From: Leptospira koniambonensis
Lineage (GTDB): Bacteria; Spirochaetota; Leptospiria; Leptospirales; Leptospiraceae
Direction: 5' to 3'
NCBI RefSeq assembly: GCF_004769555.1
Contig: NZ_RQFY01000004.1
Coordinates: 496,001 to 560,000, forward strand
Length of the DNA stretch: 64,000 nucleotides
In this document: positions 8,481 through 17,331 of the stretch, piece by piece
How the letters are laid out: the number at the start of each line of letters is the position of its first letter
How positions within the stretch are numbered: the stretch's first letter is position 1
The notes under the pieces: model-generated
What the model saw: the letters and a program-made list of their open reading frames with translations, nothing else
Told to the model about the DNA's origin: nothing
The model's database searches: none
Made by a program: the position numbers and the translations under genes

Positions 8481-9734
8481 TTGCAGACTTTTCTGAAACT
8501 TTCCGCATCCTTATTCTTAGGCATTTTTTTATTTGTCTCCGGCCCTGTATATTCTCAGGGAAAACTACCAGATCCGGAAGCTTTGGAAAAAGAAGCTGAT
8601 GAGCTGGAATACCAGGCCGGTAAATCCCAGGTCCAAGCAGAAAGAAGAAGGCTCGCATTACTCGCGCAAGAAAAGAGAAAACAAGCAGCAGATGTCAGAA
8701 ACGAACTTCATGACCAGGAATTATCCAAACCTTATACCCGGCCTACCTTAGATGTCCAGTTTGCGGCATTACAATCCACTTGGGAATCAGAGGTTTTAGC
8801 CAGACAAAAGAATATTGGAGTAAATAATTACAATACAATCCTTTCAGCATCTGGAGCTTACCAAGATGCTCAAAACACTGCCGCTGGTGCAGGTGTAAAT
8901 CCAAACTTATTAAACGATAGTATCACAGGTTATTCTAGACCCCAAGGAAATACTAAGACTGCATTTCCTATCAAACTTTCTTATTTGAATACTGCCAAAA
9001 CTTTCGGGATAGAATTCAATTATTTAGATCTAAAGATCAAACCTTCTTACACAACCGTGGATACAGCATCCGTATTGTCTGCGCTTGCTCCCGTTCAATA
9101 CCATTCAGTCCAATACAGAAGATTAGATTATTCTTTAAACGTCGCTTGGTACATGCAAACAGCAACTGGGAGGATTGGTCTAGCAGTTGGAGCAAGAAAC
9201 TTAGATATTATTTCCAGCGAATACGGAGTGATTCCTGGAAATTACGGTTTCGGAAAATCAGAAGAAAAAGCAGGAGGATTCGGTCCTCAGATCGGAGTTA
9301 GGATCTTCAAAAATTTCAACGCATTCTTGCTTGGACATTTTAAAGCGGATTATTTTAGGACTTTAGGACATTATAATAGAAACACCCAAGGAGTTCTGAA
9401 CGGAATAACTGGCCCTTATATTTTAGATACCTCTCCTCCAGGCGGGCTAAAAGAAAACGTGCTTAGTAGGACCGGATATGAGATCGATTTTGGTCTTTCC
9501 TTGCTTAGAAGCCGTTGGTTAAAATATACTTTAGGATTCCAATATACGGAATTGATCTCTAAAGTTTCAGGTTATAATTATAATCCGAATGTTTTTCCAG
9601 GAGCACCTGGCGATATACTCTTTTTAAATCAGGTTTCTAAACCTTTAGATCAAATCTCTACAGGCTCAGCCTTACAAAAAGAAGTACATGATAAATTTTA
9701 TGGAATTTATCTAAGTTTAACTTTGACTATTTAG
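8481..9734 (+). CDS. Putative outer-membrane or periplasmic protein with N-terminal coiled coil
   Basis: The TTG start has GAGGT 6 nt upstream. A signal peptide (about residues 1-26, ending VYSQ) is followed by a charged, Glu/Lys/Arg/Gln-rich helix (about residues 30-75) that is probably a coiled coil. The remainder, about 330 residues, is rich in alternating hydrophobic and aromatic strands such as RRLDYSLNVAWYMQ and KYTLGFQYTELI. It ends in YLSLTLTI, as expected for a beta-barrel. No family was recognised. An outer-membrane location is inferred from composition only. Confidence 0.7.
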   Translation: MQTFLKLSASLFLGIFLFVSGPVYSQGKLPDPEALEKEADELEYQAGKSQVQAERRRLALLAQEKRKQAADVRNELHDQELSKPYTRPTLDVQFAALQSTWESEVLARQKNIGVNNYNTILSASGAYQDAQNTAAGAGVNPNLLNDSITGYSRPQGNTKTAFPIKLSYLNTAKTFGIEFNYLDLKIKPSYTTVDTASVLSALAPVQYHSVQYRRLDYSLNVAWYMQTATGRIGLAVGARNLDIISSEYGVIPGNYGFGKSEEKAGGFGPQIGVRIFKNFNAFLLGHFKADYFRTLGHYNRNTQGVLNGITGPYILDTSPPGGLKENVLSRTGYEIDFGLSLLRSRWLKYTLGFQYTELISKVSGYNYNPNVFPGAPGDILFLNQVSKPLDQISTGSALQKEVHDKFYGIYLSLTLTI

Positions 9735-9753
9735 GAAATAAGAAGAAGGTAAA

Positions 9754-9775
9754 GCGCCGCTTGAGAATGCGGCGC
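9754..9775 (-). terminator. GC-rich hairpin between convergent genes
   Basis: A 7-bp perfect stem (GCGCCGC/GCGGCGC) with an 8-nt loop lies between the convergent stops at 9734 and 9789. On the minus strand it is followed by a pyrimidine-rich CTTTACCTTCTTCTT run. It probably ends transcription of the leftward gene. There is no run of consecutive T residues, so the assignment is moderate. Confidence 0.45.
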
Positions 9776-9788
9776 CGTGTAGAGGAAA

Positions 9789-10307
9789 TTAAGCTGCTTG
9801 GGTAGTAGCTACAAATCCATTCTTTTCCAATAGATAATAGGAACCGAACAGAACGGAAACATAAGTAAAGTCTCCGAGTAAGCTATATTTGAAGAAAGGG
9901 ATCGCAGCAATATAACATTCTACTAATCCTTGTGTGTTCAAAGTATACATTCCAGAAGTTAACCAAACAAAGAAGTTGGTGATCACGAAGAATGAAACAG
10001 AACCTGCAAGTCCAGCAATCGCCAGAGATCCGATACCTAAACGATCTTTGATCTTCATGCCTACAATAGCATACACTACGAACAATCCGTAAATCAATGG
10101 GATCATATCGTGAAGACCGATCACCAAGTCGCTGATCAGCATAATTCCCAAAGGAAGAGCGATCGCTAACCAACGGTTAGAGAAATAAACCCCAGCGAAA
10201 ATAGAGATCGCCAAAACCGGAGTGAAGTTCGGTAAGTGAGGAAGAAAACGACTGAGAACCGCAAATACAAGTAATGCGAAAGCTACCAAATTTTTAGATA
10301 GTGACAT
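9789..10307 (-). CDS. DUF6580-like integral membrane protein
   Basis: A 172-residue protein with about five transmembrane segments. The N-terminal run LSRFLPHLPNFTPVLAISIFAG and the following LPLGIMLISDLVIGLHD match the pattern of the DUF6580 membrane family, which resembles ECF-transporter S components. A substrate-specificity role is possible but not shown. No riboswitch-like structure was recognised in the 170-nt region upstream. It is divergent from mazG. Confidence 0.75.
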   Translation of the reverse strand: MSLSKNLVAFALLVFAVLSRFLPHLPNFTPVLAISIFAGVYFSNRWLAIALPLGIMLISDLVIGLHDMIPLIYGLFVVYAIVGMKIKDRLGIGSLAIAGLAGSVSFFVITNFFVWLTSGMYTLNTQGLVECYIAAIPFFKYSLLGDFTYVSVLFGSYYLLEKNGFVATTQAA

Positions 10308-10477
10308 GTTCTTTCTGGTATCCTTTTACCCAATTTTAGCATAAGAACTCTAAATTGAAAAGCACTTAGGTTTAAACAGGGATTTTCGGATAGGATGTTA
10401 GGATAAATCCCCCAGTCAATCTTCATTTCCGGGAAAAAGACTGTGAATTCGGAATCTAAAATCGAGCCTAGTACTTA

Positions 10478-11704
10478 ATGAAAGCTCCCGACCCGAAAGA
10501 CTATCCGAACTCGATGGCATTTCTCCAAGACATAACTTCTAAACTTAGAAGTCCGGAAGGTTGTCCTTGGGATAGAGAGCAGACACATTCTACCCTGGTT
10601 CCTTATCTAATCGAAGAGTCCCAAGAAGTTGTAGAAGCAATACTCAAAGAAAACGACGAGCACACTAAGGAAGAATTAGGAGATCTATTATTCCAAGTGG
10701 TCCTTCATTCTCAGATCGCATCCGAAAGAGGTGCATTCGGTTTGGAAGAAGTAGCCAAAGATGTGGCGGAAAAACTTGTACTACGACACCCTCATGTATT
10801 CGACCCCGAAACAAAAGATATCTCTTCCGCAGACGAGGTAGTCGCAAACTGGGATCTATTTAAAGAGAAAGAAAAACAACTCAGGCAAAAAACCTCTAAA
10901 CCTAAATCTATTTTATCAGAAGTCCCAGAAACATTTCCTTCTCTATTAAAGGCAGAAAAATTCCAGAAGAAGGCTGCGAAAGCAGGTTTCGATTGGGAAG
11001 ACATAAAAGGTGTAGAAGAAAAACTGAATGAAGAATTGCAGGAGTTCTTAGACGAGATCAGAGGAATTTCAGATCCTTCTTCCAATCAAATCAGGATAGA
11101 AGAAGAATTAGGAGATCTTCTTTTTACAATAGTCAATCTTGCAAGAAAATTAGGTGTTTCTGCTGAATCATCTCTTACTAGAACTAATACAAAGTTTAAA
11201 CATAGAATAGAATATATAGAAGCTCGACTCGGAGAATCCAATCGTAAATTTTCAGAAACTCCTTTGGACGAGTTGGAAAAACTTTGGAACCAAGCAAAAA
11301 AAGGGCTCCAAAAACAAACTCAAAATCCGTTAGAAGAAAAGCAGAGTATTGTATCAGAATTGATCCGTGGACTTTCTTCTTTTATCATCTGGAAACAAAG
11401 TCCCGGAACAGATTGGCCCAAAACATATAGTTTTTCCAACAAATCAAACGAGTATTCGTTAGTATTCTCTGCATTCGGATCCATGACATTATTACCTAGT
11501 GCGGATCCATGGGGCAGAAAGGCGCAACCTATCTTCTATCTAAATCTATCTGAAAAGAATCCTGGAACCTGGGAAGATTTGTCTGGAAATTCTTACAAAA
11601 GCCAGGAAAATATTTACGAGGCAATCTTAGGATCGATCGGGGAGTATAGTCGTTTTCATTCTGAAGCCCGCAAAGGGGAAAAAGTTCCAGAAAAAGAAGA
11701 ATGA
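10478..11704 (+). CDS. mazG: Nucleoside triphosphate pyrophosphohydrolase MazG with C-terminal extension
   Basis: Hydrolyses (d)NTPs to monophosphates and pyrophosphate. The first MazG domain (about residues 10-135) has CPWDREQTH, the EESQE metal motif and EELGDLLFQVVLH. The second domain (about 155-235) has AKAGFDW, EELQE and EELGDLLFTIVNLARK. This is the normal two-domain arrangement of E. coli-type MazG. The protein continues about 140 residues beyond the usual end (about 265) into a segment of unknown fold that ends in charged residues. No frameshift is seen. Confidence 0.92.
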   Translation: MKAPDPKDYPNSMAFLQDITSKLRSPEGCPWDREQTHSTLVPYLIEESQEVVEAILKENDEHTKEELGDLLFQVVLHSQIASERGAFGLEEVAKDVAEKLVLRHPHVFDPETKDISSADEVVANWDLFKEKEKQLRQKTSKPKSILSEVPETFPSLLKAEKFQKKAAKAGFDWEDIKGVEEKLNEELQEFLDEIRGISDPSSNQIRIEEELGDLLFTIVNLARKLGVSAESSLTRTNTKFKHRIEYIEARLGESNRKFSETPLDELEKLWNQAKKGLQKQTQNPLEEKQSIVSELIRGLSSFIIWKQSPGTDWPKTYSFSNKSNEYSLVFSAFGSMTLLPSADPWGRKAQPIFYLNLSEKNPGTWEDLSGNSYKSQENIYEAILGSIGEYSRFHSEARKGEKVPEKEE

Positions 11705-11810
11705 TCCGTTATGGGATGCATAGATATATATCAAAAGTATATAATAAATTTCCTTAATAAAGACACGGATTTTCCAATCTAGATCGAAAGTTCTATCCGT
11801 CTTCATTAAC

Positions 11811-12656
11811 ATGAACGCAAGCAAGGAAATGCCCTACCAAAGTGGCGTTAAGGAAGGTGCCGGTTTGCCTTCAGAAAAACTTAAAATACTGATCGTAGAT
11901 ACAAGCAAGGTCATTCTTGAAATTATCTCCTCAGAATTCTCCTCATCCTTATTTGATGTCCAAAAAGTATCTCTTATGGAAGAAGCAGCAGAACTCGCCA
12001 GAAAGACTAAATTCGACCTAATCACTTTAGGTATCCATTTAGAAGGTGGGACAGGATTCGATCTTTGTAAAGAGATCAGAGGTAAAGGTAAAAAGGAAAA
12101 ATTCGCATCTTCAGCAGCCAGGATCATATTCGTAACCTCTGATTTTACTGAAGAAAATCGAATCATCGCTCATAATTCAGGTGCAGACGGTTTTATAGAA
12201 AAAACCCAAGAGTTAAGTTCTTTTCAGTCCACGATAGGAGAGATCATAAAAGATCTAATCGCAGAGAAAAAAGAGCCTTCCCAAAAGAATCCTAGTTTAG
12301 CAAAAAGAAAAGTGCTCATCATAGATGATTCAGAACTGAACCTGGTGTTGTTCAGAAGATTATTAGAATCAAAAGGCGCGGAGGTCCAAACTGCAATTTC
12401 TGGAAAACACGCTCTCCAGATTTTAGAAGAAAGACCAAAAGACTTCGAGGCAATCTTTACGGATATGTACATGCCTGGAATGAATGGGAACGAACTCTGT
12501 AGTCTCGTTCAAAAAAATCCAGCATTCTCTCAGATACGATTAGGGATAACCTCTGCGGCTGAGGAATCTTCTTTTACCAGAGATAAGATCCCAAGCGGTG
12601 TAGAATTATTTTCTAAACCTTACGATATGCAAGTAATCTGCGACTTTCTAAAGTAG
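11811..12656 (+). CDS. Tandem receiver-domain protein; first receiver degenerate
   Basis: A 281-residue protein made of two CheY-like receiver domains without an output domain. In the first (about residues 22-145) the expected phospho-acceptor position reads ITLGIHLEGGTG, with Gly instead of Asp. The acidic pair is reduced to one Asp (IVDTS), although Thr/Ser and Lys positions remain. The second (about 165-281) is intact, with IDDSELN, FTDMYMPGMNG and FSKP. It may act as a phosphate sink or phosphorelay intermediate. It is a single-gene unit with an AT-rich upstream region, and no cognate kinase gene is adjacent. Confidence 0.88.
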   Translation: MNASKEMPYQSGVKEGAGLPSEKLKILIVDTSKVILEIISSEFSSSLFDVQKVSLMEEAAELARKTKFDLITLGIHLEGGTGFDLCKEIRGKGKKEKFASSAARIIFVTSDFTEENRIIAHNSGADGFIEKTQELSSFQSTIGEIIKDLIAEKKEPSQKNPSLAKRKVLIIDDSELNLVLFRRLLESKGAEVQTAISGKHALQILEERPKDFEAIFTDMYMPGMNGNELCSLVQKNPAFSQIRLGITSAAEESSFTRDKIPSGVELFSKPYDMQVICDFLK

Positions 12657-12686
12657 TCGCTTCGTTCCTGCAGCCTGGATCGCAGA

Positions 12687-13319
12687 CTATATAAACTCAA
12701 TCCCGACAATTACATCTGGGTGGCATTCTCTTCTGATATCACCTTCTAACTTTGGTAATTTAGAGAACCAGGTTTTGTTTTCGAATAATAGGTCGATCCA
12801 ATAGAAAAACAAATTCGCTTCTCCCAATTCATTTTGGATCTTAAGTTCTCCAAAATCTTTTTTGATCTCGCCTATTCTTTCGAATGTTTCTCCATTTTTA
12901 GTTTTGTAATGGATCTCCCAAGGTTCTGCTTTATAAGGAACACCTTGAGAATTCGGTTTTCCTTGGACCAATTTCCAAGCCTTAAGAAGAATTCTGGATA
13001 CTTCTTCGGACTTTAAGGTTTTAGAATATTGTACATTGTCTCTCGTATGTTTAAATGAGAATTCTTTAGGTGCAGCTTTCCATGTTCCAGTGATAGTTCT
13101 ACCATCACAAAAGAATGCCTTCACATTCGGCCCAGAATTTTGGTTACTCGAAGAATTGGATGAACTAGTAGAATCACCTCTTGCATCCAAACTAGGTTCA
13201 TTCGGAAGAGTTGGATCTTTGGGTAAGCTGAGTTTTTGGCCAAAAATCGGAGTGATCAAAAATAAAAAAAGAAGGAGCCGTAAATGGCTCCCTCTTCTGT
13301 TTGTGTCTTTAGATTTCAC
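12687..13319 (-). CDS. Secreted protein of unknown function
   Basis: A signal peptide (about residues 1-28, ending in IFG) precedes a Ser/Asn-rich linker near residues 50-66 that probably acts as a flexible spacer. A small, mostly beta domain of about 140 residues follows. It contains one cysteine in FFCDGRTITG and another in RRECHPDV. The protein is likely periplasmic or anchored at the envelope. No family was recognised. It lies 20 nt downstream of icd on the same strand and may be co-transcribed with it. Confidence 0.7.
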   Translation of the reverse strand: MKSKDTNRRGSHLRLLLFLFLITPIFGQKLSLPKDPTLPNEPSLDARGDSTSSSNSSSNQNSGPNVKAFFCDGRTITGTWKAAPKEFSFKHTRDNVQYSKTLKSEEVSRILLKAWKLVQGKPNSQGVPYKAEPWEIHYKTKNGETFERIGEIKKDFGELKIQNELGEANLFFYWIDLLFENKTWFSKLPKLEGDIRRECHPDVIVGIEFI

Positions 13320-13339
13320 AGTGTGAGATTCCTAATAGA

Positions 13340-14536
13340 CTAAAGGCGTTTTTGGATCGCCTCCATAAACTGGAAGGTATCCAATTGTTTCGGGCCTTTG
13401 GTTGTGGTAAGTAAGACCAAGTCCTTGGTCATCTCTCCAGCTTGGATAGTGTCGATTACCGCCTTCTCCAATTTTTGAGCAAAGGAAACAACATCAGGAG
13501 TTCCATCCAATTCTCCCCTCTTAGCAAGAGCTCCGGTCCATGCAAAGATAGAAGCTACAGAGTTTGTAGAAGTGGTTTCTCCTTTTTGATACTGACGGTA
13601 GTGACGAGTCACAGTTCCGTGAGCTGCTTCGTATTCAAATTTTCCGTCTGGAGAAACAAGAACAGAAGTCATTAGTCCTAATGATCCAAATCCGGAAGCA
13701 ACCATATCGGACATCACGTCTCCGTCATAGTTCATTAGAGCCCAAAGCATTCCACCTGGGTTCTTAACGATCTGAGCAACTGCATCATCAATTAGGTAAT
13801 ACCAGTATTCGATCCCAGCAGCTTTTAGTTCTGCAGCTCTTTTAGTAGAAACTTCTTCGAAGATGGCACGGAAACGAGCATGGTATTTTTTAGAAATGGT
13901 ATCTTTAGTTGCAAACCATACGTTAATCTTTTCAGAGATCGCATAGTTGAAACAAGCTTCTGCGAAGCTATAGATGGACTTGTCCAAGTTGAACTGTCCC
14001 ATCACAACACCAGGTCCGTCGAAATCGTTAATAGTAACTCTTTCTTTTTCTTTCCCGTCTTTAGTCGTGAAAACGATCTCTACTTTTCCAGCTTCTGGAA
14101 TATAAAGTTCAGTGTCTTTGTAAAGGTCACCGAATGCGTGACGACCAACTACAATTGGTTTTTCCCAGGATCTAACTCCAGAAGGAATATTGTTTACGAT
14201 GATCGGTTTACGGAAAACAGTTCCGTCCAGAATGGAACGAATAGTTCCGTTAGGAGACTTCCATTCTTTTTTGAGTTTGTATTCTACAACTCGATCTTGG
14301 TTTGGAGTGATGGTAGCACACTTAACACCCACACCGTATTTTACAATAGCATTAGCGGAATCTACAGTAACCTTATCGTCGGTTTTGTCGCGATATTCTA
14401 CGCCTAGATCATAATAATCTAATTCAATATCAAGATAAGGATGAATGAAACGATCCTTAATTTCTTTCCAAATTATACGTGTCATCTCGTCCCCGTCGAG
14501 TTCGACGAGAGGAGTTTTCACCTTAATTTTAGCCAT
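13340..14536 (-). CDS. icd: NADP-dependent isocitrate dehydrogenase
   Basis: Converts isocitrate to 2-oxoglutarate and CO2 in the TCA cycle. The 398-residue length and sequence follow the eukaryote-like dimeric NADP enzyme family rather than E. coli Icd. Markers are [14 protein letters not shown] near the N-terminus, the substrate motif [16 protein letters not shown], the metal-binding segment [19 protein letters not shown] and the cofactor segment [12 protein letters not shown]. The start has a GGAG-type site (CTAAGGAGAATTCCA) directly upstream. Confidence 0.96.
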   Translation of the reverse strand: MAKIKVKTPLVELDGDEMTRIIWKEIKDRFIHPYLDIELDYYDLGVEYRDKTDDKVTVDSANAIVKYGVGVKCATITPNQDRVVEYKLKKEWKSPNGTIRSILDGTVFRKPIIVNNIPSGVRSWEKPIVVGRHAFGDLYKDTELYIPEAGKVEIVFTTKDGKEKERVTINDFDGPGVVMGQFNLDKSIYSFAEACFNYAISEKINVWFATKDTISKKYHARFRAIFEEVSTKRAAELKAAGIEYWYYLIDDAVAQIVKNPGGMLWALMNYDGDVMSDMVASGFGSLGLMTSVLVSPDGKFEYEAAHGTVTRHYRQYQKGETTSTNSVASIFAWTGALAKRGELDGTPDVVSFAQKLEKAVIDTIQAGEMTKDLVLLTTTKGPKQLDTFQFMEAIQKRL

Positions 14537-14605
14537 TGGAATTCTCCTTAGAATGTCAGATGGATTATAGGTTTTAAACCTTAGGTTTTTCCATCTTCTA
14601 AGGAC

Positions 14606-15241
14606 TTAGGACTTCGGGAAAGAAGGATTCTCCTTTATTTTCAAGATTCCGCTTCGGAGGTAGTATAGGTTTTGGGTGGAGAAGTAATTGATTGCTACCG
14701 GAAGGGAAACGATGCCCAGGACTGAAAAATAACGATATTTTAAAGGATCTTTTCCATCCAGACCTACGATGGACTTTTCTAAACGTAAAAGTATCTTTTT
14801 CCAGCGTTGTAAGGTGGGAAGAAGAGAAGGATTACATCCTTCGAAATACAGACCTTCTGCGGAGCTAACAATTACATCTTTCAAGTTACTAGGAAGTGCC
14901 GGAGAACCAAACAGATCTCTTACTTTAACCAGGTCTTTTTCGACCTCGGACTCTGTTTGTCTTGGAATGGGAAGAATAGAACTGATCCCTAAGGAAACCG
15001 GAAGAGAAAGGCGGAATAAAAAGTCAGAAGCGACTATTGAATTCAGATATCTTCGAATTGTTTCGCCCAACGCGTCGGTATGATCCAGCTGTGAATCGCT
15101 TAGATCCTTTACGGTTTGGATAGTGTACTGGCTGAGCTTGATCTTTTCTGTCCAGAACAGGCCCAGTAATTCCGTTTCCATGTGGGTAAAGAGTACATTT
15201 TTTGTTCGGCCTTTTTTGGCAATCTCTATCTTGAGATCCAA
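14606..15241 (-). CDS. Hypothetical protein
   Basis: About 211 residues starting at a TTG; an internal ATG at 15181 is a possible alternative. It has a helical N-terminal half and one moderately hydrophobic segment near SVLGIVSLPVAINYF at about residues 172-187. No signal peptide or catalytic motif is visible. The coding frame is clean and lies in the same direction as icd, about 70 nt upstream of it. The family was not recognised. Confidence 0.55.
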   Translation of the reverse strand: MDLKIEIAKKGRTKNVLFTHMETELLGLFWTEKIKLSQYTIQTVKDLSDSQLDHTDALGETIRRYLNSIVASDFLFRLSLPVSLGISSILPIPRQTESEVEKDLVKVRDLFGSPALPSNLKDVIVSSAEGLYFEGCNPSLLPTLQRWKKILLRLEKSIVGLDGKDPLKYRYFSVLGIVSLPVAINYFSTQNLYYLRSGILKIKENPSFPKS

Positions 15242-15315
15242 ATCCAGTTCTTATATACCACTTATGAGGAAAGGTTTGGTACCCAAGGAATAAACCCGCC
15301 CTAGGAAGACTGGAT

Positions 15316-15675
15316 CTATTCTTCTTCGCACATTAGTTCAATCAAGTATCCATCTGGATCTTGGAAATTTAGAAAAAGTGTCTTAGAGGATTTACGAACA
15401 CCATATTCCAATCTTTGAGAGAATAATCTTTGTTCGATCTCACGGAAACTTTTCGGATCTACCTTGATAGCAAAATCACATCCGGATCCATATACGGAAG
15501 AAGAAGGATCATCCTTCTCTCCGTAAATCGCTATATTCGATTTTCCAATGCCTAAAACTTTCGCAGCTTTCTCGGTCTCCTCCTCTTGGGGGAGACCGAA
15601 AATTTCACGATAAAAATTCGCGCTTACTTCCGGATCACGGGAGGTGATACCGATATGATTTACTTCCATAAACAT
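15316..15675 (-). CDS. VOC superfamily (glyoxalase/bleomycin-resistance fold) protein
   Basis: A single-domain protein of 119 residues with the paired beta-alpha-beta-beta-beta units of the VOC fold. Metal-ligand-like positions are NHIGIT (His) near residue 7, and the C-terminal strand FQDPDGYLIELM ends in the usual Glu. The central PEVSANFYREIFGL segment is typical. The substrate is unknown. A GGGAG site lies 8 nt upstream. It is the last gene of a three-gene unit with an ECF sigma factor and a small membrane protein, 4 nt after the latter. Confidence 0.85.
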   Translation of the reverse strand: MFMEVNHIGITSRDPEVSANFYREIFGLPQEEETEKAAKVLGIGKSNIAIYGEKDDPSSSVYGSGCDFAIKVDPKSFREIEQRLFSQRLEYGVRKSSKTLFLNFQDPDGYLIELMCEEE

Positions 15676-15679
15676 AATT

Positions 15680-16012
15680 TTACTCCCTTAATTCGCGATC
15701 GATTTGATCTAACTTCTGTTGAAGTTTGTGTCTCATCTTCTCTTTCATCCTACGTTTCCAGTGTGCTCTTTCTCGATGACCATGGTGATGGCCTGGACCA
15801 AACCAATGTCCGCCTTTAAACAATATATGTGAAAGAACGAACAAACCTAAAGCTTGCCAGTAACTGATCTGTTTGATCCCGAAAATATCAGGAAGCAGCC
15901 AGTTCCAAAGTTGCCAAACCGCATAAGCCAAACCGAAAAAGAACAACGGCATAAAGAAGATGATCAGAAAAAATTTTCCTAATTTATGTCTAAACTCATC
16001 TGAACCGTGCAT
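15680..16012 (-). CDS. Small His-rich membrane protein downstream of an ECF sigma factor
   Basis: The start is taken as the ATG at 16012 because GGAGG lies 7 nt upstream; an in-frame TTG at 16033 overlapping the sigma stop is less likely. The 110-residue protein has two predicted membrane segments (FFLIIFFMPLFFFGLAYAV and YWQALGLFVLSHILF). A His/Arg/Lys-rich cytoplasmic tail follows, with GHHHGHRERAH and a coiled-coil-like end. Position right after the sigma gene suggests an anti-sigma or sensor role, but no known anti-sigma motif is present. The His cluster could bind metal. Confidence 0.8.
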   Translation of the reverse strand: MHGSDEFRHKLGKFFLIIFFMPLFFFGLAYAVWQLWNWLLPDIFGIKQISYWQALGLFVLSHILFKGGHWFGPGHHHGHRERAHWKRRMKEKMRHKLQQKLDQIDRELRE

Positions 16013-16029
16013 GGGTTTTCCTCCAAAAC

Positions 16030-16563
16030 TCAAAACTCTTCCAGAAAGAAAACCTTAAGGTCCTTCAAACGTTTTGCTAAAAAATCTTTAGCGTATGATT
16101 TTCGCGCTGAGAGAGTTCCTTCTGGAATTCCGGTAGCTTCCGAAATTTCTCTAAAGGATTTTCCTTCGAACACGTTTTGTACAAACGCAGACTTTTGTTC
16201 TTCAGGTAGTTCTTCTACTGCGATCGCTAATTCCTGGAGCACAAGACTTCTGTAAAATTCCTTTTCAGGTCCTGCTGCTTTATCAGGTAATGCATCCTCT
16301 AAGAAAAACTCCTGCTCTAAACGAGAGTTAGAATACTTCCCAGCTTTTTTAAATCTGTACCAGTCCCCGACTTTATTGCGAAGAACCGCATACACATAAG
16401 CTAAAAGATATTCAATAGACCCAGCGGAATCCAGTTCAGTTACAGCGGTTAAAAAAGATTCCTGAAGAAGATCTTCTGCTTCTTCCGGATCTGCAACCCT
16501 GGAACGAACCCATGCTAGGATTCTATCTCTTTCCCGTCTGTATATTGTGTCCAAGGATCCCAA
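16030..16563 (-). CDS. ECF-type RNA polymerase sigma factor
   Basis: A 177-residue sigma-70 family protein with region 2 (DPEEAEDLLQESFLTAV, then LLAYVYAVLRNKVGDWYR) and region 4 (LPEEQKSAFVQNVFEGKSFREISEATGI). Region 3 is absent, as in the ECF group. The protein starts with TTG; AAGGAAAG lies about 10 nt upstream, and a second TTG 9 nt inside is also possible. The operon with the membrane protein and the VOC protein suggests a stress response to a membrane or reactive-metabolite signal. Confidence 0.9.
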   Translation of the reverse strand: MGSLDTIYRRERDRILAWVRSRVADPEEAEDLLQESFLTAVTELDSAGSIEYLLAYVYAVLRNKVGDWYRFKKAGKYSNSRLEQEFFLEDALPDKAAGPEKEFYRSLVLQELAIAVEELPEEQKSAFVQNVFEGKSFREISEATGIPEGTLSARKSYAKDFLAKRLKDLKVFFLEEF

Positions 16564-16845
16564 TGTGTTTCTCTTTCCTTAAAGAGGTAGTTGTTGCTAT
16601 GGGATTTTCCTTGGATTTTTTTAATAAGAATTGGTTTGAAACGGAAAAAAAATGATCCAAAAAGGAAAAATTCCGGACCAGAACCCATTCGAATTTAAAA
16701 TGCTCTGCATGAAAACTCCTGAAGTTCGATTCAAAGGTCCCATGTAAGAAAGCTAAGTTTATCTCTTGGGTCCCATTTTTTTCTAAATCTCTAAATTTTT
16801 TTCTGCCATTTCCTTCGCTCAAAACCCGTTTCCCCGGAGGATTTT
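16564..16845. other. Divergent intergenic region
   Basis: About 280 nt between the leftward sigma operon and the rightward gene at 16846. It is AT-rich with several A/T tracts and presumably holds both promoters. A short direct repeat, GGTCCCAT, occurs twice about 33 nt apart near 16735-16776. No gene, terminator or recognisable operator palindrome was seen. Confidence 0.5.
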
Positions 16846-17280
16846 ATGAAGGCTAGGAGAAACAAAGATATAGAGGAACATTTCGGTTGGATGAAATTGA
16901 AAACGGATCAATTGGGTTTTTTAGGAATTATACATTCCGTAAATAGATTCTATGATTCTCTGCAAGGTTCTCAATCCAATGAGCTTCGTTATTTCAGAAG
17001 AAAATTAGTAAGAACAGATTTTAGATATTCTAAAATTTTTATGAAGAAGTTCGGAGATTATGAATATCTGATCTATGCTCGAATAGAAACAGAAGGAAAA
17101 TCAGAATCAGATTCTTGGATCCATGTAGATGGGATCAGAATGGAAAGGGATGAAATGAAAGCAAAAGGAGTAAAGGATCATCCATCTTTCGAGATCAGAT
17201 GCTTAAGTGATATTTTCGAATCCTCCTGCGTGCCAGCATCCAGATCAGAAGAAGATAAAATAGATTCGGATTGCAGCTGA
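16846..17280 (+). CDS. Hypothetical cytoplasmic protein
   Basis: 144 residues starting at an ATG with a strong GGAGG site (CCGGAGGATTTT) 6 nt upstream, which makes it very likely to be translated. It is a charged protein without membrane segments. The start is basic (MKARRNKDIEEHFGWMK) and the C-terminal tail is Ser/Asp/Glu-rich with four cysteines in the last 45 residues. No family was recognised. Confidence 0.7.
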   Translation: MKARRNKDIEEHFGWMKLKTDQLGFLGIIHSVNRFYDSLQGSQSNELRYFRRKLVRTDFRYSKIFMKKFGDYEYLIYARIETEGKSESDSWIHVDGIRMERDEMKAKGVKDHPSFEIRCLSDIFESSCVPASRSEEDKIDSDCS

Positions 17281-17331
17281 GCCCAAAAATTGCTTGCCGG
17301 AGAATAAAACCAGGGTTAGGAATTGATCCCC

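Noticed and set aside
10308..10477. Possible riboswitch upstream of the DUF6580-like gene, since the family resembles vitamin transporters
   Set aside because: No cobalamin, TPP or other riboswitch core was recognised and no terminator or anti-terminator pair was seen.
13880..14407. Long open frame on the plus strand (about 175 codons)
   Set aside because: It is antisense to the well-supported icd gene, has Phe/Ser/Asn-rich composition typical of a reversed coding frame and no ribosome-binding site.
16523..16822. Open frame of about 99 codons on the minus strand upstream of the ECF sigma gene
   Set aside because: It overlaps the sigma start in another frame, has no good ribosome-binding site and shows a composition unlike coding sequence of the neighbours.
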